Made by a program: the position numbers and the translations under genes
Notes under the pieces: generated by a model
The model's database searches: none
Seen by the model: only the letters and a program-made list of their open reading frames with translations
Told to the model about the DNA's origin: nothing
Origin: a virus
IMG/VR virus record: IMGVR_UViG_3300046694_000223
Span: 62,001-126,000 of that record
DNA: 64,000 nucleotides
Direction: 5' to 3' (one strand)
Shown here: positions 42,257 to 49,802 of the stretch, piece after piece
Position numbering within the stretch: the stretch's first letter is position 1
Layout: each line of letters begins with the position of its first letter

Positions 42257-42276
42257 AACCCTCTTCTTTTATTTTT
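42241..42276. terminator. Bidirectional terminator
   Basis: Perfect 11 bp stem (AAAAGAAGAGG/CCTCTTCTTTT), 8 nt loop, T-rich on both sides. Serves the convergent XRE and MazF-like genes. Confidence 0.88.
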
Positions 42277-42277
42277 A

Positions 42278-42673
42278 TTAGTAAACTTTAATTTCTGCAA
42301 ATGCAACTCTAATTGCTTCAGCAATTTTGCTTTGATACTCAAACGGGAGATCGATTAATTTTTTAATGAGTCTATGTTTATTAATAGATGTAGTTTGTTC
42401 GCAAAGCAATACACTATCCTTTACAAATCCAATCTCTGATGCAATCAATTCTACATGTGTTGGAAGAGGTCTTTTTGTTTTACTTCCGGTTGTTGGAGCT
42501 ACCATTACTGTTGGAGAGAATTTGTTTTGAAGATTATTAGACAGAATAACAACTGGTCTTCTACCACCCTGTACTGATCCATCTGCTTGTAGATCTGCCA
42601 ACCAAACTTCATATTGAGTTGTATAAACATTAATATTTTTATTCATTTCCACTCGTTCCATAACCATGTTCAT
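42278..42673 (-). CDS. PemK/MazF-like protein under a LexA box
   Basis: 131 residues from the ATG at 42673 (SD CAGGAG, spacing about 10). The core matches PemK/MazF: YEVWLADL, GGRRPVVILSN, TVMVAPTTGS, LPTHVEL, and SVLLCEQTTSINKHRL. Such proteins are mRNA interferases. No MazE-like antitoxin lies next to it, so it is either an orphan toxin, a non-toxic regulator, or has a distant partner. Own SOS-type promoter. Confidence 0.8.
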   Translation of the reverse strand: MNMVMERVEMNKNINVYTTQYEVWLADLQADGSVQGGRRPVVILSNNLQNKFSPTVMVAPTTGSKTKRPLPTHVELIASEIGFVKDSVLLCEQTTSINKHRLIKKLIDLPFEYQSKIAEAIRVAFAEIKVY

Positions 42674-42764
42674 ATGTAGCACGCTCCTGATTATTATTAT
42701 TATTCTTGCTTCACTCTATTTTTTCTATCACTATGTACTTTTATTATTAACTATTTATATATTT

Positions 42765-42808
42765 ATTATACCTAGTGATAGTAATTTTCACAAGCGAACG
42801 TTTGTTCT
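42765..42808 (-). promoter_or_regulatory. Promoter of the MazF-like gene with LexA box
   Basis: -35 TTGTGA (42793-42788), 17 bp, -10 TATAAT (42770-42765). AGAACAAACGTTCG (42808-42795) matches the LexA/DinR consensus and touches the -35. Confidence 0.82.
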
Positions 42809-43054
42809 AAACGTCAATAAATTCAAATGTTTTTGTTTTTGTCAATACAAATGTTGTTGCACAAAATTTCCTTACATAAATTAGGATAATAGCGTGTTTT
42901 GGTGTTGACATTCTCTGAAAATTGAAAAGTACTGCATTGCTACCAGGAATACGAATATATGTGACAAATATCCCTCTTATTTTGTATTAACCACATATCT
43001 TTACTGTTAAACATAAAAACACTTCGAATACTCAAAAATTACAAAAAGACATAA
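42809..43054. other. AT-rich gap upstream of the MazF-like gene
   Basis: No gene seen. Contains TTGTTGCACAA (42854-42864), the inverted copy of an 11-mer at 35087-35097 upstream of the other LexA-box gene. Confidence 0.45.
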
Positions 43055-43085
43055 TAAAAAACCCTTTGTTTATAAGGGTTTTTTA
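43055..43085 (-). terminator. Terminator after the 43.1 kb gene
   Basis: AAAAACCCTT/AAGGGTTTTT stem with a T run on both strands. Confidence 0.85.
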
Positions 43086-43112
43086 TTCGCACTTCTTGAT
43101 GAAATTCGTATT

Positions 43113-43268
43113 TTATGAAACTACAACAACTGTCAGCGGTATTGCATTTAACAAAAGAACTGCTGCGGCCATCCCGAGATTCATCTTTGTTGTTTTATAC
43201 TTTCCAATTAACCCGGGTACTGCCAAGCTTAATGACACAACGAAAACGATAATCGCAAGTGTATGCAT
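43113..43268 (-). CDS. Small membrane protein, 51 aa
   Basis: ATG at 43268 with SD GGAGGAATAGCA. Two membrane helices (about 3-22 and 31-50) joined by a basic loop KYKTTK. Role unknown. Confidence 0.7.
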   Translation of the reverse strand: MHTLAIIVFVVSLSLAVPGLIGKYKTTKMNLGMAAAVLLLNAIPLTVVVVS

Positions 43269-43334
43269 TGCTATTCCTCCTTGTTCATTTATGAATTTAT
43301 TTTACCTCAATTCATTGATGAACACAAAGAGGAA

Positions 43335-43553
43335 TCAATTTCTTTTAAGAATATTGCCAACAACCTTAAAACTCTCATCTTGTTCAAGATAGTCCTCAAG
43401 TCCACACCATTCTCTCTGTTGTCCAATTTCAACCCCATATGCTCTATTAACATCATCCCATAAGACAACGGCCTTAATCATGCTATCGCCCATTAAAACG
43501 TCTCCTATCCTAACATAATCACCATTAAGCACTGATCCAGTGTTATGATTCAT
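43335..43553 (-). CDS. Hypothetical protein, 72 aa
   Basis: Beta-rich N-terminus, C-terminal WCGLEDYLEQDESFKVVG. SD AAAGGAGAACGAACA. Function unknown. Confidence 0.7.
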   Translation of the reverse strand: MNHNTGSVLNGDYVRIGDVLMGDSMIKAVVLWDDVNRAYGVEIGQQREWCGLEDYLEQDESFKVVGNILKRN

Positions 43554-43624
43554 TGTTCGTTCTCCTTTGGTTTTGATAAAAGATGCCTTTCATTCTCCTA
43601 ACCCTCGAATTGTGTAACAAACAT

Positions 43625-43810
43625 TTATTTTGATCCTTGGTAAACTGGCAATTCTAATCCCATTAGTTCCATCTTGCTCCAATAAGATTCCGTAACTGTC
43701 GCACGTAATAATTCCTCTATACTAACGCTTCCACCAGATGCTTCAATATCATGTTTAAGTGCCTTCCATACAGACTCATGCAAAGATAGGTCGATGGGCA
43801 TAGTAATCAT
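43625..43810 (-). CDS. Hypothetical protein, 61 aa
   Basis: SD AAGGAGTGATGTATAA. Residues 8-40 (LHESVWKALKHDIEASGG...EELLRATV) resemble a ribbon-helix-helix or antitoxin-like helix pair. Tentative. Confidence 0.65.
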   Translation of the reverse strand: MITMPIDLSLHESVWKALKHDIEASGGSVSIEELLRATVTESYWSKMELMGLELPVYQGSK

Positions 43811-43881
43811 TTATACATCACTCCTTATTTTAATACTTCGCAATATACACCTATCATTTAACTTTATAAAACATTCCATTA

Positions 43882-44115
43882 TCAGAAGTTAAAACATAAC
43901 GCCGTAATTTCTGATAACCATAATATTAAAACTAGACATCCAGCGGTTAAACAAAATCCAATTAACGAAAATACGATTTTCAAGTATTTCCGCTCACTCA
44001 TTTCTTTAAACGTTAAGATAAACTCACTTTCACTATGATATGACATTATCCCTCTATATAAATATTTACAGAGCATTACAGTCGCATAAGAGTAAATTAG
44101 AAAAAATACAAGCAT
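43882..44115 (-). CDS. Membrane protein, 77 aa
   Basis: Two hydrophobic helices (about 1-20 and 45-68) flank a charged cytoplasmic loop. SD AAAGGAGAGTACGAACA. Role unknown. Confidence 0.7.
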   Translation of the reverse strand: MLVFFLIYSYATVMLCKYLYRGIMSYHSESEFILTFKEMSERKYLKIVFSLIGFCLTAGCLVLILWLSEITALCFNF

Positions 44116-44148
44116 TGTTCGTACTCTCCTTTTAAATTAGCCAATTGA

Positions 44149-44658
44149 TTAAGATTCAACAGCCAATAGACCGCGAACACGTTCAATTTCATCATCGCTG
44201 TGAACTGTCCCACCAGTATTAAAGTCAATATACCATTGAAGAACTTCTTTGCGGCTTTTTAAATCATTAATATTGATTTTAACACCTTGGGTCATTCTTG
44301 GGCTGTCTTCATATTCTCTAAAGTAACTACCAAATACCCTTATTTCATTATGTATAAATCTCTTGATTGCTGTTGCTCTTTGTAGTCCATCTACACAGAC
44401 AAAATCATTTAAATAATCACCCGATGTCCATCCAGCACAATTCAAATAAATTACCCTTGCTGTCTTGCCGCCCTTAAGAAGATATTCAATATATGCAATT
44501 TGCTGTTCCTCACTCCAAACATGTCCACGTTGGAAATCTGGATTCATTTGTAATCCTTCTTTTTCAAACTCCTCGATTGCCTTAACGAAGCGTTCTAAAT
44601 CATAATCACACTCCCAATTTCCAACACGGGTGAATTGAGGAATATCTCTAAATTTCAT
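44149..44658 (-). CDS. Short DUF262-family protein
   Basis: About 169 residues from the ATG at 44658. MNPDFQRGHVWSEEQQIAYI and DFVCVDGLQRATAI are the two hallmark blocks of DUF262 (GmrSD N-terminal type, ParB-like fold), which bind or hydrolyse nucleotides. Only this domain is present. Role in the phage unknown. Confidence 0.8.
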   Translation of the reverse strand: MKFRDIPQFTRVGNWECDYDLERFVKAIEEFEKEGLQMNPDFQRGHVWSEEQQIAYIEYLLKGGKTARVIYLNCAGWTSGDYLNDFVCVDGLQRATAIKRFIHNEIRVFGSYFREYEDSPRMTQGVKININDLKSRKEVLQWYIDFNTGGTVHSDDEIERVRGLLAVES

Positions 44659-44696
44659 ACTATTCACTTCCTTTATTTTTTGATGAAACAGTCATT

Positions 44697-44858
44697 TCAA
44701 GATATTTTTGGGTCAACTTTACAAACATCTGAAGGCAACGATTCCTTCCCCGCTAACGCACGAGCAAAAGATCCATCCTTAAATCCTGCTCGAATCGCCT
44801 CTCTAAAGCCTTTTTCATATTCTTCTTTGGCTTCCTGTTTCTGCTCATTATTGTTCAT
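44697..44858 (-). CDS. Hypothetical small protein, 53 aa
   Basis: ATG at 44858 after AAAGGAGAGATCAAG. The FREAIRAGFKDGSFARALAG segment is helical. Start lies inside the upstream gene. Confidence 0.68.
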   Translation of the reverse strand: MNNNEQKQEAKEEYEKGFREAIRAGFKDGSFARALAGKESLPSDVCKVDPKIS

Positions 44859-45096
44859 CTTGATCTCTCCTTTTTCTGATAAGTTTAGCCATTTTATTGT
44901 GAGAGGAGAAATTAATTGTTTTAAACGTCTCAAAATCTCCGCTTAAGCCCCGAACTTGCACTGACTTGTCTTCAGGGTGAACCTCATATCCCATACCCTC
45001 AACTTCTTTGTCGAAATCGAAGATAATCTTAAACCCTTGTGACTCATATACTAACAATCTCTCTTGAATATCTAAATGAAAATTTTTATTTTCCAT
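44848..45096 (-). CDS. Hypothetical protein, 82 aa
   Basis: SD GGGGAGGATTATC. Beta-rich with acidic loops and a basic end. Function unknown. Confidence 0.7.
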   Translation of the reverse strand: MENKNFHLDIQERLLVYESQGFKIIFDFDKEVEGMGYEVHPEDKSVQVRGLSGDFETFKTINFSSHNKMAKLIRKRRDQDEQ

Positions 45097-45137
45097 GATA
45101 ATCCTCCCCTTTTTATTATTATAAAATAGTTATATTA

Positions 45138-45476
45138 TTAAGATTCAAAATGTCTTTTCCAGCCCATAACAGATACATTAAAAATATTATCAACACCTTC
45201 TAGCCTAACAGTTCTTTCGCTCTTGTCTTTTTCTGCAACTTTGTTTAAATTAACTGCAACTCCCAGATCAACATTAACAAGATTACTGTTGCTAGAAGCC
45301 AAAACCAGACATACTTCTTCAAAAGTTTGAGGATAATTCAAATCTCCATAAACAGTAGTAATTACAACTTCTTTCCGATTGACCACTCTAACACTTCTTA
45401 CTGCCAAAATCTCATCATCATTAACCCATACGACTTCATTAGCATTATTTTCGTTCTTTTTAATTAGTCCAATCAT
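45138..45476 (-). CDS. Second LytTR-like regulator
   Basis: 112 residues, SD GGAGGTCTTGAG. The pattern VVITTVYGDLNYPQTFEEVCLVL...VNVDLGVAVNLNKV...ERTVRLEG...FNVSVMGWKRHF follows the LytTR DNA-binding domain, including VNL and a final basic helix. There is no receiver domain. It shares the D-x-G-V-x-VNL segment with the LytTR protein of the agr module. Call by pattern only. Confidence 0.55.
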   Translation of the reverse strand: MIGLIKKNENNANEVVWVNDDEILAVRSVRVVNRKEVVITTVYGDLNYPQTFEEVCLVLASSNSNLVNVDLGVAVNLNKVAEKDKSERTVRLEGVDNIFNVSVMGWKRHFES

Positions 45477-45507
45477 CTCAAGACCTCCGTAGTCATTTTA
45501 TCTAAAA

Positions 45508-45714
45508 TTAAGCTATATTGACAATTCTAACAAACTGCTGTTTGCTCACATACCATCCTTTTGGGTTATCAATATTGTACCGTTCACTCTCTTGATCTGT
45601 AACCCAGAAACTCGCTCCACCATAATTATTATTAGTGACATATAATTGACCATGTTTTTCAAACTCAACAAGATCACCTTTGCCAACTTTAGCAATTTTA
45701 GCACCAAAATCCAT
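45508..45714 (-). CDS. Hypothetical protein, 68 aa
   Basis: SH3-like beta pattern (KVGKGDLVEFEKHGQLYVT). SD AAGAGGAGATGATCAAAA. Confidence 0.7.
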   Translation of the reverse strand: MDFGAKIAKVGKGDLVEFEKHGQLYVTNNNYGGASFWVTDQESERYNIDNPKGWYVSKQQFVRIVNIA

Positions 45715-45823
45715 TTTTGATCATCTCCTCTTATTTTAAAACCCTTATAAATATTGACTTTTTTCGACCCAATATCCTCATGAAATCAACCTTTTATAAA
45801 TACAATCTACAAACTTTGTGGTT

Positions 45824-46060
45824 TCATTCTGGTTTTAACATACTCAGATCCGCTTCCACATCACGTCCAAAAGTTACGCGCAACTTATGCATAATCTCTG
45901 ATTCACGACACGATAATTTAAGTTTCACTCTTTCATCATCATCTAGTTCAAACTCATGTGTGTATGGTAAACTCCTAACCAAAATCCACTTCATGGCTTC
46001 ATCCTCCGTCCTCGATGCACTATATGTGTATGCCATACACTTTAATTGATCATTTTTCAT
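45824..46060 (-). CDS. Hypothetical protein, 78 aa
   Basis: Helical, with an acidic middle (FELDDDERVKL). No clear SD in the T-rich leader. Function unknown. Confidence 0.65.
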   Translation of the reverse strand: MKNDQLKCMAYTYSASRTEDEAMKWILVRSLPYTHEFELDDDERVKLKLSCRESEIMHKLRVTFGRDVEADLSMLKPE

Positions 46061-46071
46061 AAATATTTTAC

Positions 46072-46233
46072 TTAAGCATACTTCGCCATCCTAACATGCA
46101 ATCCCTTAATCTCAGCCTCAACCATCATTAACCGTTGTGGCGATGACTTAGAAACCGCAGAATCCTTCAGTGCTTCCAGATCGCGAATTTGTACAGCAAT
46201 GATTGATCTCATTTTAGCATTATCACTATTCAA
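46072..46233 (-). CDS. Hypothetical helical protein, 53 aa
   Basis: TTG at 46233, nine bases after AAGGAG. Two helices, basic. Own promoter with element. Confidence 0.62.
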   Translation of the reverse strand: MNSDNAKMRSIIAVQIRDLEALKDSAVSKSSPQRLMMVEAEIKGLHVRMAKYA

Positions 46234-46278
46234 TTTACCATTCTCCTTCATATGTATAATATCCTTCTTGACTCCTTT

Positions 46279-46307
46279 ATTTTACCACACACTTAATTAT
46301 TGTTCAA
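46279..46307 (-). promoter_or_regulatory. Promoter with element, 46.3 kb
   Basis: -35 TTGAAC, 17 bp, -10 TAAAAT; element at 46312-46326, four bases upstream of the -35. Drives the 53-residue gene. Confidence 0.75.
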
Positions 46308-46328
46308 CATATATTTATTTATTAAACG

Positions 46329-46360
46329 AAAATGGCGAACACATATTTATGTCCGCCACA
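46329..46360 (-). terminator. Terminator before the 46.3 kb promoter
   Basis: TGGCG...CGCCA stem with inner pairs; ATTTTC follows. Ends the two-gene unit at 46365-46641. Confidence 0.65.
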
Positions 46361-46364
46361 TCAG

Positions 46365-46475
46365 TTATTTATGATTTTGACTATATTTCTTAGCAGCATC
46401 AAGTAATCCAATTTCTACCCCTTCTACAGACACTACAACGCATTTTCCGCCCTTAACTCGTCCATTCTTATACAT
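46365..46475 (-). CDS. Very small protein, 36 aa
   Basis: ATG at 46475 after AAAGGAATACAGTT; overlaps the upstream gene by 8 nt. Begins MYKNGRVKGG, a pattern of small phage proteins. Confidence 0.55.
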   Translation of the reverse strand: MYKNGRVKGGKCVVVSVEGVEIGLLDAAKKYSQNHK

Positions 46476-46641
46476 AACTGTATTCCTTTCCAGAACGGTT
46501 GTAGACGGCTACAGAAGACCCGTAGCGCTGTGTAAGTGAATAAACTTTGTCCAATACAATCCAGTAAAATGATTCTTTATTTTGCTGCTGATCAATAGTT
46601 TCAACTACTTGATTATTAACAATAAAGTCCCATGTTTTCAT
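46468..46641 (-). CDS. Hypothetical protein, 57 aa
   Basis: ATG at 46641 with SD AAAGGATGAT. Alpha/beta; function unknown. Confidence 0.62.
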   Translation of the reverse strand: MKTWDFIVNNQVVETIDQQQNKESFYWIVLDKVYSLTQRYGSSVAVYNRSGKEYSYV

Positions 46642-46694
46642 ATATATATCATCCTTTGTATATTTATTTTTATAATTTTAATAAAATTTCTCTT

Positions 46695-46856
46695 TCACAA
46701 CCTTCTAAATTCCAGTTCCATAATTTCATCTGAATACCTGAACGATTTATTCAAGAATCCAATGTTATGAATTCCTTTACTCACTCCGGCATCATATTTA
46801 TACAGGTTGTATCTGAGCAATATTCGTTTCCATTCTATTTTAAGATATAAAATCAC
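46695..46856 (-). CDS. Hypothetical basic protein, 53 aa
   Basis: GTG at 46856 after GGGAGGTTGAAA. The frame continues upstream into the next gene without an SD, so the short form is preferred. Confidence 0.55.
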   Translation of the reverse strand: MILYLKIEWKRILLRYNLYKYDAGVSKGIHNIGFLNKSFRYSDEIMELEFRRL

Positions 46857-46891
46857 TTTCAACCTCCCATTTATATATTTACGTGAAAGAC

Positions 46892-47266
46892 TTATTTCAT
46901 CTGCTCGTAAAAGAATATCCAATATGGATAGCCATTTGAAACATTGCAGCCCTCCATAATTGCAGTAAGCTTGATTGTCCTGCCAAGGTATAGACCAAGA
47001 AATTTTTCAGTATCTTGCGGTTCTCTATTATTAAAGTATTGTCCTTGATTCGACCATATCTCCAAACAATATTTATTATATTTATCATAATCCCATTGTA
47101 AAAGTCTATCTGAGTAAACACAGGCATTATTCTCTGAATAATCTTGCTTCCAAATGACATATGGGTCATAGCTATATGGATGCGTTTCTCTTGTTCGTTT
47201 AACTTCTTCACCCTTTAAGTCGCGATACATTGAGTGAGCTTTCCATTTCAAATAATCATCATTCAT
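46892..47266 (-). CDS. Hypothetical aromatic protein, 124 aa
   Basis: Tyr- and Trp-rich, with many charged residues; ends YPYWIFFYEQMK. SD GGGGAAAATTAAGA. Function unknown. Confidence 0.7.
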   Translation of the reverse strand: MNDDYLKWKAHSMYRDLKGEEVKRTRETHPYSYDPYVIWKQDYSENNACVYSDRLLQWDYDKYNKYCLEIWSNQGQYFNNREPQDTEKFLGLYLGRTIKLTAIMEGCNVSNGYPYWIFFYEQMK

Positions 47267-47306
47267 TCTTAATTTTCCCCTTCATTGCTGTGAAATACTT
47301 CTTTTA

Positions 47307-47522
47307 TCATCTTAGATCGGATCTTTGAATAACAGTTTCTCCTTCATTTACAAGCTTTGCTACAAGTTCAATATATGGGCTGTCATATTTCTTTCTGGAT
47401 ATAACCGTTCTGTAACCGCCAATTCTCAAAATTTCACCAGTTGCAATTATCCCATCATAATGAAAATAAAAATCTGAATTGCTATTCAAAATAGTTAAAT
47501 GATAATTTGTTCTATTGCTCAT
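47307..47522 (-). CDS. Hypothetical protein, 71 aa
   Basis: ATG at 47522 after AAGGGGTTGGG. Beta-rich with a Tyr-rich middle. Function unknown. Confidence 0.6.
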   Translation of the reverse strand: MSNRTNYHLTILNSNSDFYFHYDGIIATGEILRIGGYRTVISRKKYDSPYIELVAKLVNEGETVIQRSDLR

Positions 47523-47560
47523 ACATGCCCAACCCCTTGTAAAAGAATCCATTTATCGGC

Positions 47561-47809
47561 TTATTGGTTTGCTGCATACTTCCATGCCTTTGTATATCCT
47601 GAATCATTCCCATCTCGTTTGACTAACTCGTCATAACAAACATCTACTTGCCAATGATAATCAGATCTTGGATTGTTATTGGCGTAAGCCGAAAGCCAAA
47701 TTTTTTGTTTAGTTTCATCCATCAACTTTTCATAATCCATCTCAGTAATTTTATCAACATATTCAATCTTTGGTACTCCATAATTATCTTTACCTGTATA
47801 CTTTTCCAT
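47561..47809 (-). CDS. Hypothetical protein, 82 aa
   Basis: SD GGAGGCAAAATCGAA. Helical with LWLSAYANNNPR-like segment. Function unknown. Confidence 0.7.
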   Translation of the reverse strand: MEKYTGKDNYGVPKIEYVDKITEMDYEKLMDETKQKIWLSAYANNNPRSDYHWQVDVCYDELVKRDGNDSGYTKAWKYAANQ

Positions 47810-47845
47810 TTCGATTTTGCCTCCTATGGTTTCTTGATAAATTAA

Positions 47846-48046
47846 TCATTTGCTCATAACTTTAAATTCATCTCTTTCAAATACCGGAGTAATCTCACCA
47901 TATTTGCCAGATATAGAGCCGCCGCCGATATGAAACCATCTTCCATCCCATTGTTTTATAAACCCCCAATGCCCTATGTATTGAGATTCTTTGTTGATGA
48001 TTGATACTTTTTTACCAATCATGTTCTCAGGTTTCAATTTTCCCAA
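47846..48046 (-). CDS. SH3-like small protein, 66 aa
   Basis: MIGKKVSIINKESQYIGHWG is typical of small beta-barrel phage proteins. SD AGAAGGAGTTGGGAAA overlaps the start region. Confidence 0.68.
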   Translation of the reverse strand: MGKLKPENMIGKKVSIINKESQYIGHWGFIKQWDGRWFHIGGGSISGKYGEITPVFERDEFKVMSK

Positions 48047-48066
48047 CTCCTTCTGAAAGGATCATA

Positions 48067-48255
48067 TTACTGCAATTCAATCTCATATACGTCTTCAATC
48101 CATTGTCTAATTGTATCAGACCATTGGCTATAACCTAGATTCCATGCAACCAAATTATCAAACACATCTTCTTTGGACATTTTATCAACTTCTTCTGGTG
48201 TCACTTCCAATCTTTCACTCATCGTCTTGTATATGTATGACGGATACTTTTTCAT
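48067..48255 (-). CDS. Hypothetical protein, 62 aa
   Basis: SD AAAAGGAGAATTAAC. Helical; contains WNLGYSQWSDTIRQWIEDVY. Function unknown. Confidence 0.7.
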   Translation of the reverse strand: MKKYPSYIYKTMSERLEVTPEEVDKMSKEDVFDNLVAWNLGYSQWSDTIRQWIEDVYEIELQ

Positions 48256-48291
48256 GTTAATTCTCCTTTTTGATAAAAATATATAACTTCA

Positions 48292-48540
48292 TTACAACTG
48301 TTCTAGTACTTCATCATAGAACTTTTCTGGCAACATCCTTGATGTTTCTCTTCCAGCAACAAATGGATATGACCACTCTTCAAAGTTTAATCGGATTCTG
48401 AATTCTCCATTAATTCCTGATTTCTCTGCACCAGCATATTGATATGTATTTGGTATTAGTTCATCTTTTCTCATTTCTCCAAGGATTTTAAGCAGTGACT
48501 GTCTGTTAATTTCAATTGTGTTTGTGCTCACTATGATCAT
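48292..48540 (-). CDS. Hypothetical protein, 82 aa
   Basis: SD GAGGAG is adjacent to the ATG region (ATGAGGAGATGATC). Alpha/beta; function unknown. Confidence 0.65.
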   Translation of the reverse strand: MIIVSTNTIEINRQSLLKILGEMRKDELIPNTYQYAGAEKSGINGEFRIRLNFEEWSYPFVAGRETSRMLPEKFYDEVLEQL

Positions 48541-48560
48541 CTCCTCATGAAAATCTAGAG

Positions 48561-48725
48561 TTACTCTTTCAGTGCTTCATCCATCATTTTTTGAATACGT
48601 TTTACATCATCAATTCTTTCATCGTCCCTATTGCCTCTAGCCCATTTCCATAAGATATTATCAATCAGTTCAAGATCGTCTTTATCAATTTCTAGATTAA
48701 ATAATTCCTTTTTTATGATTTTCAC
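48561..48725 (-). CDS. Hypothetical acidic protein, 54 aa
   Basis: GTG at 48725 after GGGTGGTAGTGTTTA. Two charged helices. Function unknown. Confidence 0.58.
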   Translation of the reverse strand: MKIIKKELFNLEIDKDDLELIDNILWKWARGNRDDERIDDVKRIQKMMDEALKE

Positions 48726-48746
48726 TAAACACTACCACCCTTCTTA

Positions 48747-48896
48747 TTATGCGGCCTTCACTTTATGGATCAAGATAATCCCTTTATCATCCTTACACAT
48801 TTCTACAAACTGTTTCATTTCTCCTTCATCATCAAAACTGTACACATTCACTGCTAACTTGTCACAAATCTTTTCAATGATTTTTACTTGATGCAT
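48747..48896 (-). CDS. Hypothetical protein, 49 aa
   Basis: ATG at 48896 with SD GAGGTGAAACGG. Alpha/beta, two Cys. First gene after the promoter at 48940-48968. Confidence 0.62.
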   Translation of the reverse strand: MHQVKIIEKICDKLAVNVYSFDDEGEMKQFVEMCKDDKGIILIHKVKAA

Positions 48897-48939
48897 TAAT
48901 CCGTTTCACCTCATGTATGTATGTTTCTTATCTGTAATT

Positions 48940-48968
48940 ATCTTATCACATAATTATTATATAATCAA
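48940..48968 (-). promoter_or_regulatory. Promoter with element, 48.9 kb
   Basis: -35 TTGATT, 17 bp, -10 TAAGAT; element at 48973-48987 (with AATTAA core). Confidence 0.72.
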
Positions 48969-48998
48969 TATATATTTATTAATTAAAATTAATATTCC

Positions 48999-49181
48999 CT
49001 AAATTTCTATATGTACTCTCCCCTGGTTAGTGCACTTCATCAACCTAACATTGCTAACCCATGGATCACTCTGCCAACATTTATACACCTTGTTAGCCAC
49101 CGCAAAAGACGATATAAAACCAGTTTCAAATGGATGAGATGAATGTTCTGCTTCAATTAGATAACGGTCATATGATGACAT
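48999..49181 (-). CDS. Hypothetical protein, 60 aa
   Basis: SD AAAGGAGCTGAAGG upstream. Alpha/beta; function unknown. Confidence 0.62.
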   Translation of the reverse strand: MSSYDRYLIEAEHSSHPFETGFISSFAVANKVYKCWQSDPWVSNVRLMKCTNQGRVHIEI

Positions 49182-49230
49182 ATGGGGCCTTCAGCTCCTT
49201 TTAATTTTGTATTAGTACAACGAATAACAA

Positions 49231-49268
49231 AAAATACACACCGATTATATTCTAGATGTGTATTTTCA
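49231..49268 (-). terminator. Terminator after the 49.3 kb gene
   Basis: AAAATACACA/TGTGTATTTT stem with a TTTTTTG tail on the minus strand. Confidence 0.82.
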
Positions 49269-49296
49269 TAATTGTGATATGTATTTGTATATTTAT

Positions 49297-49464
49297 TTAT
49301 AACAACGCTGCTACAGCAACTACAACAACTATGAAGACTACACTGACAATGATTATTGCTTTCTCAATATCTGCTACTACATCGGGAAACGTTTTAATTT
49401 TTTCTTCGCGCATACTCATGATAATATTACCCTGATCGTCACGACAGCGGATTGCTGTTTGCAT
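49297..49464 (-). CDS. Tail-anchored small membrane protein, 55 aa
   Basis: ATG at 49464 with SD GGAGGAATTTTCA. Charged N-terminal half and one C-terminal membrane helix (about 36-55) rich in Val and Ala. Role unknown. Confidence 0.7.
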   Translation of the reverse strand: MQTAIRCRDDQGNIIMSMREEKIKTFPDVVADIEKAIIIVSVVFIVVVVAVAALL

Positions 49465-49491
49465 TGAAAATTCCTCCTTTTATTTAATCTA

Positions 49492-49596
49492 TCAACCAAC
49501 AACTTTTACAATCCAAAATCCCCATACCACAATAGCAGCAACTAACATCCAATTGTCAAACCAAAAATCCTTAACTTTCACCCTCAACATATTCAT
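49492..49596 (-). CDS. Mini membrane protein, 34 aa
   Basis: ATG at 49596 after GGAGGAATATGA. One helix (VAAIVVWGFWIV) preceded by basic residues. Overlaps the zinc protein upstream by 5 nt. Confidence 0.55.
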   Translation of the reverse strand: MNMLRVKVKDFWFDNWMLVAAIVVWGFWIVKVVG

Positions 49597-49802
49597 TCAT
49601 ATTCCTCCTCATCGTTAATATTCATCGTCACAGCCTCCTCATTGCCTTTCTGCCGCATTCTCTGGTGAATACTATATATACTTATTCCTTTAACATATTG
49701 ACACTTGTAGCAAGTCACAGGAAGCCCGTTAGATATACAGTAATAGTACGCTGCTTGTGTAACGGGCTTGTTGCAGTAAGTGCAAGTGTGATTATCGCTC
49801 AT
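49593..49802 (-). CDS. Zinc-finger protein, 69 aa
   Basis: Cys pairs CTYC (7-10) and CYKC (31-34) form a Cys4 site; acidic tail DEEEYE. Start overlaps the end of the DUF262 gene, so the two are coupled. Confidence 0.75.
   Translation of the reverse strand: MSDNHTCTYCNKPVTQAAYYYCISNGLPVTCYKCQYVKGISIYSIHQRMRQKGNEEAVTMNINDEEEYE

Noticed and set aside
42683-43054. Plus-strand frame starting near 42666 in the MazF leader
   Set aside because: Poly-Ile/Phe translation of AT-rich DNA, no SD; the region is a promoter with a LexA box.
46857-46922. N-terminal extension of the 46.7 kb gene, and a second overlapping frame at 46897-47211
   Set aside because: Both lie inside the gene at 46892-47266, lack SDs and look like shadow frames.
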